A DNA stretch of 64,000 nucleotides from Pleomorphomonas oryzae DSM 16300 (GTDB lineage Bacteria > Pseudomonadota > Alphaproteobacteria > Rhizobiales > Pleomorphomonadaceae), in NCBI RefSeq assembly GCF_000422965.1, contig NZ_AUHB01000002.1, forward strand, positions 186,001 to 250,000. The letters run 5' to 3'. Positions 60,601-64,000 of the stretch are shown here, one piece after another. Under the pieces are notes generated by a model that did not search any database, had not been told where the DNA came from, and saw only the letters and a list, made by a program, of their open reading frames with translations. Position 1 is the stretch's first letter. Every line of letters starts with the position of its first letter. The position numbers were made by a program, and so were the translations under genes.

Positions 60601-61509
60601 GTCACACTGGCACCGACGGATCCCGAACTCTTGATGGATGAGGCGGAGGCGCTTCTGATTGTCGGCGACTACAGGCGTGGCTTTGCTCGAGCCGAGGTGC
60701 GCTGGCAAGCTGCCGAACTATTGCCGCGCCGCTTTTCGGCGCCGCGCTGGACCGGTGAGGATATCAGTGGCCGGACGCTGCTCGTTCATGGTGAACGCGA
60801 CCTCGGACTGGATATCGCCTTTGCCCGCTTCCTGCCGCAGCTTATGGCACGCGGGCCGCGGTTGGTTCTGGAGGTACGCCCGGCGCTGACCGATCTGTTC
60901 CGCCGCCTGGCGCTCGATGGCGACATCTCGGTGATCGAGCAGGGCAGGCGTCCGCCGCCCTACGACATGGAGGTGCCGCTTCGGAGCCTGCCGCATGTAT
61001 TCGGCACCGAACGGAGCGACCTGCCATCGCCTGCCCGTTTCCTGCCCGATCCCTTGCGAATCGAGGCATGGCGACGGCTCTTTGACAGCGACGGCCGAAC
61101 CTCCGTCGGTCTTTATTGGCGGAACGCCGCCGATGCGGCGGCGCTGGCGCCCCTCGCCGGCCTCGACGGCGTCCGCCTGTTCGCTCTCGACCGTCGCGCC
61201 GGTCGGGCCTCGCTCGGCGTGCTTCCCAAAGGGCTGGCTGTCGAACCGCTGGGCGATCGGCTCGGCGGCTTCACCGAGACTGCGGCGGCGATGGCAGCGC
61301 TCGATGTGGTGATCGCCCCCGTTTCGACCACGGTTCACCTTGCCGCAACGCTCGGCCGACCAAGCATAGTGATGGATCCGTCGACCACCGATTGGCTCTG
61401 GGCGGGAGGGGGCGGCACGCCCTGGTATCCCGATGTGCGGGTCTGGCGCCGGGGCGATGATCTTGCCCATCTCCTGCGCGCCCTCATTTCCGAAAGGCTG
61501 GCTTCATGA
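57631..61509 (+). CDS. Giant TPR protein with three tandem glycosyltransferase-like modules
   Basis: A 1292-residue protein built of repeats. A GT-like module occurs at about residues 42-295, 565-818 and 1008-1275. Each copy runs from a W/F-x-x-G(F/L)A segment through a FARFLP/FLRFIP helix to a W(I/L)W and (W/F)(Y/F)P-x-x-R(L/V) ending. TPR-like helices fill 310-560 and 850-1005. In TPR-linked GT proteins of this kind a conserved D and H precede LAGALGRP. Copy 1 keeps both (ATDGPAAH), copy 2 has neither, copy 3 keeps only H (STTVH). No signal peptide or membrane segment is visible. It overlaps the next gene by four bases. Donor and acceptor are unknown; the start has no clear ribosome-binding site. 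Confidence 0.75.
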   Translation: MEGAWINGTGLELKLGEDLTIDEDRHFQASDASAPSRLDAARLVLASENWAEGFADFERRPFANPSNRPRWNGARLPAARVVVLTEEAECSTLAFARFLPELAARVLSLTLAVPAEQLARLSSFTAAFGGVPLVDAASLPPHDLILPLASAPAALGLAADEVPPPRILSVARPDGASIGVALAPSPWSRGGEASPEGVVPLLRQAFPGFRLVPLDSAAALRLGVEPVEADPATLAGLDLVVATDGPAAHAAGVAGAPLWLLLDHQPHWIWAREGRFSRWYPGARLFRAEGRGWQGITTALALEAKALATSGLSDVTAINRLAAAAEGVEGVAAARAALPFAARLVALSRTNPEAWTRLAGLLLRLGEMVDADRVLDAGLSAGWRHTSLLLMAARRDLDRGKPAAALRHAELALGNDPASVDALMARAAAFSALDEHVRAEFALRQAVQAAPHRADLLVAWGEALRRLGDARAASRAFERAVIAEDGADARLGLGRLATAAGETGLALHFLGTAVACDDGDAEAAMEFSRALSAAGRTADAVDVLRRLVVRHPSAPARAYLGELLLASGDFAAGLAEFEWRRGEAHILPSLADLAGRTVVLVPEGDAGILIRFLRFIPALKLAGAASVRVAAADELTSLLVNVEGLDGSAEAAETDILLPIMSLPALFGLTMGDLPAPQRYVTSDPVVVMNAARAFAHLQGFRIGLALGGKAASVDVGPLAALPGVVFVALDAEAARLPNAWPLATGQADLDRIAAALPNLDAVVATAESPIAALTGAVGRPAFIIGPDRDDWLWLEGEGRTPWFPAARLFRRRPGESETDRLSRLVAAVAAFAGGDRAVPFRADPPPSGSALNEEDDPLLRPDAMLAQAGLAALANRDDHRAVLLLGDAIAAGSSGPELREKLAAALLRIGERERAGNLLATLVTEAPTADRLVELSEACRLTGRLQEALAHAERAVELRADLAEAHRAVGKALVGLGRAAEALVSYGRAVTLAPTDPELLMDEAEALLIVGDYRRGFARAEVRWQAAELLPRRFSAPRWTGEDISGRTLLVHGERDLGLDIAFARFLPQLMARGPRLVLEVRPALTDLFRRLALDGDISVIEQGRRPPPYDMEVPLRSLPHVFGTERSDLPSPARFLPDPLRIEAWRRLFDSDGRTSVGLYWRNAADAAALAPLAGLDGVRLFALDRRAGRASLGVLPKGLAVEPLGDRLGGFTETAAAMAALDVVIAPVSTTVHLAATLGRPSIVMDPSTTDWLWAGGGGTPWYPDVRVWRRGDDLAHLLRALISERLAS

Positions 61510-62957
61510 CCGAAACGGTTGTCGACCAGCTGATGGCGCGCGCCGCCGCCGCTGAAGCGGCTCACAAATGGATCGAGGCCATCGCTCTCTATGAGGTGGC
61601 ACTGGCGCGATCGCCGGACCATGTGCCGGCGATGCAGGGCGCCGCCGCCGCGGCTCGCGCCAATGGCGATCATGCCCGCGCCGTCGTGTTTCTGACGCGC
61701 GCCGATCGGACCGCGCCGGGCCGGGCCGATATCGCTATCGCTCTTGGCGAGGCGCTCGCCGCAACGTCTCGCCTGGTTGAGGCGGCCGCGGCTTTCGAGC
61801 GGGCGCGCGCCGCCAAACCACTCGACGCGACGCTCGCCGTTCGTCTCGGCGTAGCCCGCCTTGCCGCCGGCGACGCAGACGGTGCCGTTTCCGCTTTCGA
61901 GGCCGCGCTGCGGCTCGACCCAGCCGAGCCACGCGCCCTCGGCGGTCTGGGGTCGGCGCTGGTCGCTGCCGGCCGCCCGCTGGCGGCGGTCGAGGCGTTC
62001 CGGCGAACGGGTGTGTCTCGTCCGCACGCCGATCGGGCGGCGGCGCTGCTGGCACTTGGCGATATGGCCGGCGGTTTCGCCGATCTCGATGCCGTTGCCG
62101 CTCGCCCGGCCTGGACTGCCCGATTGCCAAGTTGGAGTGGCGATCCGCTCGATGGGCCGCTCCTCGTCTCAACCGGAATGGATCCACTCGACCTCGTCAC
62201 CTTCGCATCGACGCTGCCACTGGCCCGCTCCCTGGTCCCCGACCTCGGGTTAGTGGCGCCGAAGCCTTTCGTCCGTCTCGCTTCGGCATTGGCGGGCGTC
62301 GGTCACGTCGCCGCCGACAACGAAGATGTGGGGAACTGGATCGAAGCCGCTGCCGCGACTGCGCCACTCTCGGGCCTGCCGCATCGCCTCGGCCTCACCG
62401 CCGGAAGCTTTACGCCATCAGGTCCACTGCTTGCCGCTGAGCCTATGCTCGTGGAGCGCTGGAGCGCGCGGCTTGACCTCGGTCGCGGCAGGCCGGCCAT
62501 CGGCCTGGTCTGGGGCAACAGCCTCAAGCTCGACGACCTCGCGCCGCTCGCCGGTATCGGCGACCTGCGCTTCATCGCGCTGGAACGGCTGTCCGCGACC
62601 CTGCTGGTCCGGTCGTCGACGCCATCTGGTTGGGAGATTGCCGGCTCGCCGATCCGCATCGAGCATCCCGGCCCGGATTTCGAGGCGGGTGTCGATGCCC
62701 GTGTCGATTGCGCCGCGCTTCTCAGCCGGCTCGATGCCGTGATCGCCATTGACGGTTTGCCGCTCCGCCTCGCCGGCGCACTCGGACGCCCCGGCGTTGC
62801 TCTTCTTGCCTCGGCGGCCAATTGGCTATGGCGTCTGGAGGGAGACAAGACGCCTGTCTATCCGTCACTGTCGCTGCTGAGACAGAAACCAGAAGGACAG
62901 CTCTCGGCCTTGCTACCGGAGGCCGTGCGCCGCGTTCGCGACATGGTCCGCTCTTGA
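61506..62957 (+). CDS. TPR/glycosyltransferase-like protein, partner of the giant protein
   Basis: A 483-residue protein. Residues 1-180 are alanine-rich TPR-like helices; residues about 183-459 form a fourth copy of the GT-like module, with GDMAGGFADLDAV, IGLVWGNSLKLDDLAPL and the ending LGRPGVALLASAANWLW. The conserved D is present (AIDG), but the H is replaced by R (PLRLAGALG), so activity is doubtful. The ATGA overlap with the upstream gene implies translational coupling and perhaps a complex. A role in protein or envelope glycosylation is possible but not shown. Confidence 0.75.
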   Translation: MTETVVDQLMARAAAAEAAHKWIEAIALYEVALARSPDHVPAMQGAAAAARANGDHARAVVFLTRADRTAPGRADIAIALGEALAATSRLVEAAAAFERARAAKPLDATLAVRLGVARLAAGDADGAVSAFEAALRLDPAEPRALGGLGSALVAAGRPLAAVEAFRRTGVSRPHADRAAALLALGDMAGGFADLDAVAARPAWTARLPSWSGDPLDGPLLVSTGMDPLDLVTFASTLPLARSLVPDLGLVAPKPFVRLASALAGVGHVAADNEDVGNWIEAAAATAPLSGLPHRLGLTAGSFTPSGPLLAAEPMLVERWSARLDLGRGRPAIGLVWGNSLKLDDLAPLAGIGDLRFIALERLSATLLVRSSTPSGWEIAGSPIRIEHPGPDFEAGVDARVDCAALLSRLDAVIAIDGLPLRLAGALGRPGVALLASAANWLWRLEGDKTPVYPSLSLLRQKPEGQLSALLPEAVRRVRDMVRS

Positions 62958-63082
62958 TCTCAAAGGAAAATCCCACCGGAAACTCTCGGCTTCCGGGAAG
63001 CATGTTGCCTCTACTCGCGTAATGGGTGACAATAACGGAATGAAATTTTACAAACAGGCCATTTCGGAGGGAATGGTATCTC

Positions 63083-63110
63083 TTGCCAATTAAAGCTGTC
63101 CTTTTAGGAT
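63083..63110 (+). promoter_or_regulatory. Candidate sigma-70 promoter of the sulfate-binding protein gene
   Basis: TTGCCA (63083-63088), 16 bases, TAGGAT (63105-63110). Transcription would begin near 63117, at the foot of the leader hairpin. Confidence 0.45.
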
Positions 63111-63114
63111 TCCA

Positions 63115-63185
63115 GCCTGTCGGGAGGCACCAAGCGCCCCGAGAGGCAGCCGAGGCTCCCCGACAGGCGCGATGGCCGACATCGC
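63115..63185 (+). promoter_or_regulatory. Structured leader RNA upstream of the sulfate-binding protein gene
   Basis: Two abutting perfect hairpins. GCCTGTCGGG (63115-63124) pairs with CCCGACAGGC (63159-63168), closing a 34-base interior that can form further small stems such as AGCC-GA-GGCT. The next base starts GCGATG-GCCGA-CATCGC (63169-63185). The coding start follows 21 bases later. No T-run follows either hairpin, so this is not a simple terminator of the upstream gene. It does not match the SAM-I or SAM-II riboswitch cores that I know. Confidence 0.55.
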
Positions 63186-63206
63186 TTGAGGCTGGAGACT
63201 GGAAGC

Positions 63207-64000
63207 ATGCGAGGCTCGAAATTTCTGGGACTGTTCGCCGCTGTGATCGCGGCGCCGCTTGCCATCACCGCTCCAGCCATGGCGGTGACGTTGACCAATG
63301 TTTCCTATGATCCAACCCGCGAGTTTTACGAGGCCTACAATGCGGCCTTCGCCGCGCACTGGAAGGCCGAGACTGGTGAGGATGTCGACGTCCGTTCGTC
63401 GCACGGCGGTTCCGGCAAACAGGCCCGTGCCGTGATCGACGGCCTGCCGGCCGATGTGGTGACGCTGGCGCTCGAAAGCGACATCAACGCCATCGCCGAA
63501 AAGACCGGTAAGATCCCGGCCGATTGGCGCGGCAAGCTACCGCACAACTCGGCGCCCTACACCTCGACCATCGTCTTTTTGGTCCGCAAGGGTAACCCGA
63601 AGGGTATTCACGACTGGGGCGACCTCATCAAGGACGGCGTCGAGGTGATAACGCCCAATCCCAAGACGTCGGGCGGTGCGCGCTGGAACTATCTCGCAGC
63701 CTGGGCTTGGGCCGCTGGTCAGTATGGCGGTGACGAGGCGAAGATTCGCGATTTCGTAGGCGCTCTCTATAAGCACGTGCCGGTACTCGATACCGGTGCC
63801 CGCGGCTCGACTGTCACCTTCGCCCAGCGAGAGCTTGGCGACGTGTTGCTTGCCTGGGAGAATGAAGCGTTCCTGGCCCTCGACGAATTCGGCGCCGACA
63901 AATTCGATATCGTGGTGCCGCCGCAATCCATCCTGGCCGAGCCACCGGTCGCCGTCGTCGAGGGCAACACCAAGATCAACGGCACCGAGAAGGAGGCTCG
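63207..64000 (+). CDS. Sulfate ABC transporter substrate-binding protein (C-terminus beyond window)
   Basis: The first 264 codons of a periplasmic sulfate/thiosulfate-binding protein (Sbp/CysP). A signal peptide is clear ([21 protein letters not shown], cut after AMA). The mature start [19 protein letters not shown], then [37 protein letters not shown] and [18 protein letters not shown] are family signatures that shape the sulfate site. GGAG lies nine bases before ATG 63207. The permease and ATPase genes cysT, cysW and cysA would be expected beyond the right edge. Confidence 0.95.
   Translation, partial: MRGSKFLGLFAAVIAAPLAITAPAMAVTLTNVSYDPTREFYEAYNAAFAAHWKAETGEDVDVRSSHGGSGKQARAVIDGLPADVVTLALESDINAIAEKTGKIPADWRGKLPHNSAPYTSTIVFLVRKGNPKGIHDWGDLIKDGVEVITPNPKTSGGARWNYLAAWAWAAGQYGGDEAKIRDFVGALYKHVPVLDTGARGSTVTFAQRELGDVLLAWENEAFLALDEFGADKFDIVVPPQSILAEPPVAVVEGNTKINGTEKEA

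Overview
The window is a GC-rich bacterial chromosome segment with densely packed, mostly housekeeping genes. Several features point to an alphaproteobacterium of the order Hyphomicrobiales (Rhizobiales): dnaK-dnaJ followed by a PmtA-type phospholipid N-methyltransferase, the blocks tsaB-rimI-fur/mur-plsC, dapB-gpmA and mutS-glnD-murJ-trpS-usp-nfuA, an OlsB ornithine-lipid acyltransferase, a mesaconyl-CoA hydratase-like protein of the ethylmalonyl-CoA pathway, CtrA- and RpoH-like promoter motifs, and an alphaproteobacterial-style intergenic palindrome. The genus cannot be fixed from sequence alone. I see no insertion sequence, prophage, CRISPR array, rRNA or tRNA.

Layout. 1-8.0 kb: a minus-strand chemotaxis operon, in transcription order STAS-cheY-cheA-cheW-mcp-cheR-cheD-cheB, with cheB cut by the left edge. 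8.0-8.6 kb: an AT-richer gap. 8.6-14.6 kb: cobalamin genes cbiB (plus), cobQ and cobO, with cobO and cobQ stop/start-overlapped behind DNA polymerase I (polA). 14.9-18.5 kb: a mesaconyl-CoA hydratase-like gene, a palindromic repeat, then plsC, a Fur-family regulator, rimI and tsaB. 18.6-27.8 kb: the heat-shock genes hrcA, grpE, dnaJ and dnaK, interspersed with a GFA-family gene, lepA, a MarR-type regulator and pmtA. 27.9-36.2 kb: an envelope region with two GT2 glycosyltransferases, a GtrA-like flippase, two large membrane proteins of GT-C type, olsB and mepA. 36.2-41.4 kb: the translation genes pheT, pheS, rplT, rpmI and infC. 41.7-48.2 kb: an alpha/beta hydrolase, dapB, gpmA, an Ada-like methyltransferase, nth, a nitroreductase, nfuA and a universal stress protein. 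48.2-57.5 kb: trpS, murJ, glnD, mutS and a LOG-family gene. 57.6-63.0 kb: two overlapping genes for TPR/glycosyltransferase-like proteins, the first containing three tandem copies of the GT-like module. 63.2 kb to the right edge: the start of a sulfate-binding protein gene behind a strongly structured leader.

The most notable signals are regulatory RNA and architecture rather than a new gene family. (i) The leader of rpmI-rplT folds into two mutually exclusive hairpins, one followed by a U-run, which is the layout of a transcription attenuator. (ii) infC appears to start at AUU. (iii) The sulfate-binding protein gene has a leader of two abutting perfect hairpins. (iv) The 1292-residue TPR/GT protein and its partner carry four copies of one module, of which only one keeps both conserved polar residues. 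(v) A Gtr-like glycan modification gene set is interleaved with olsB.
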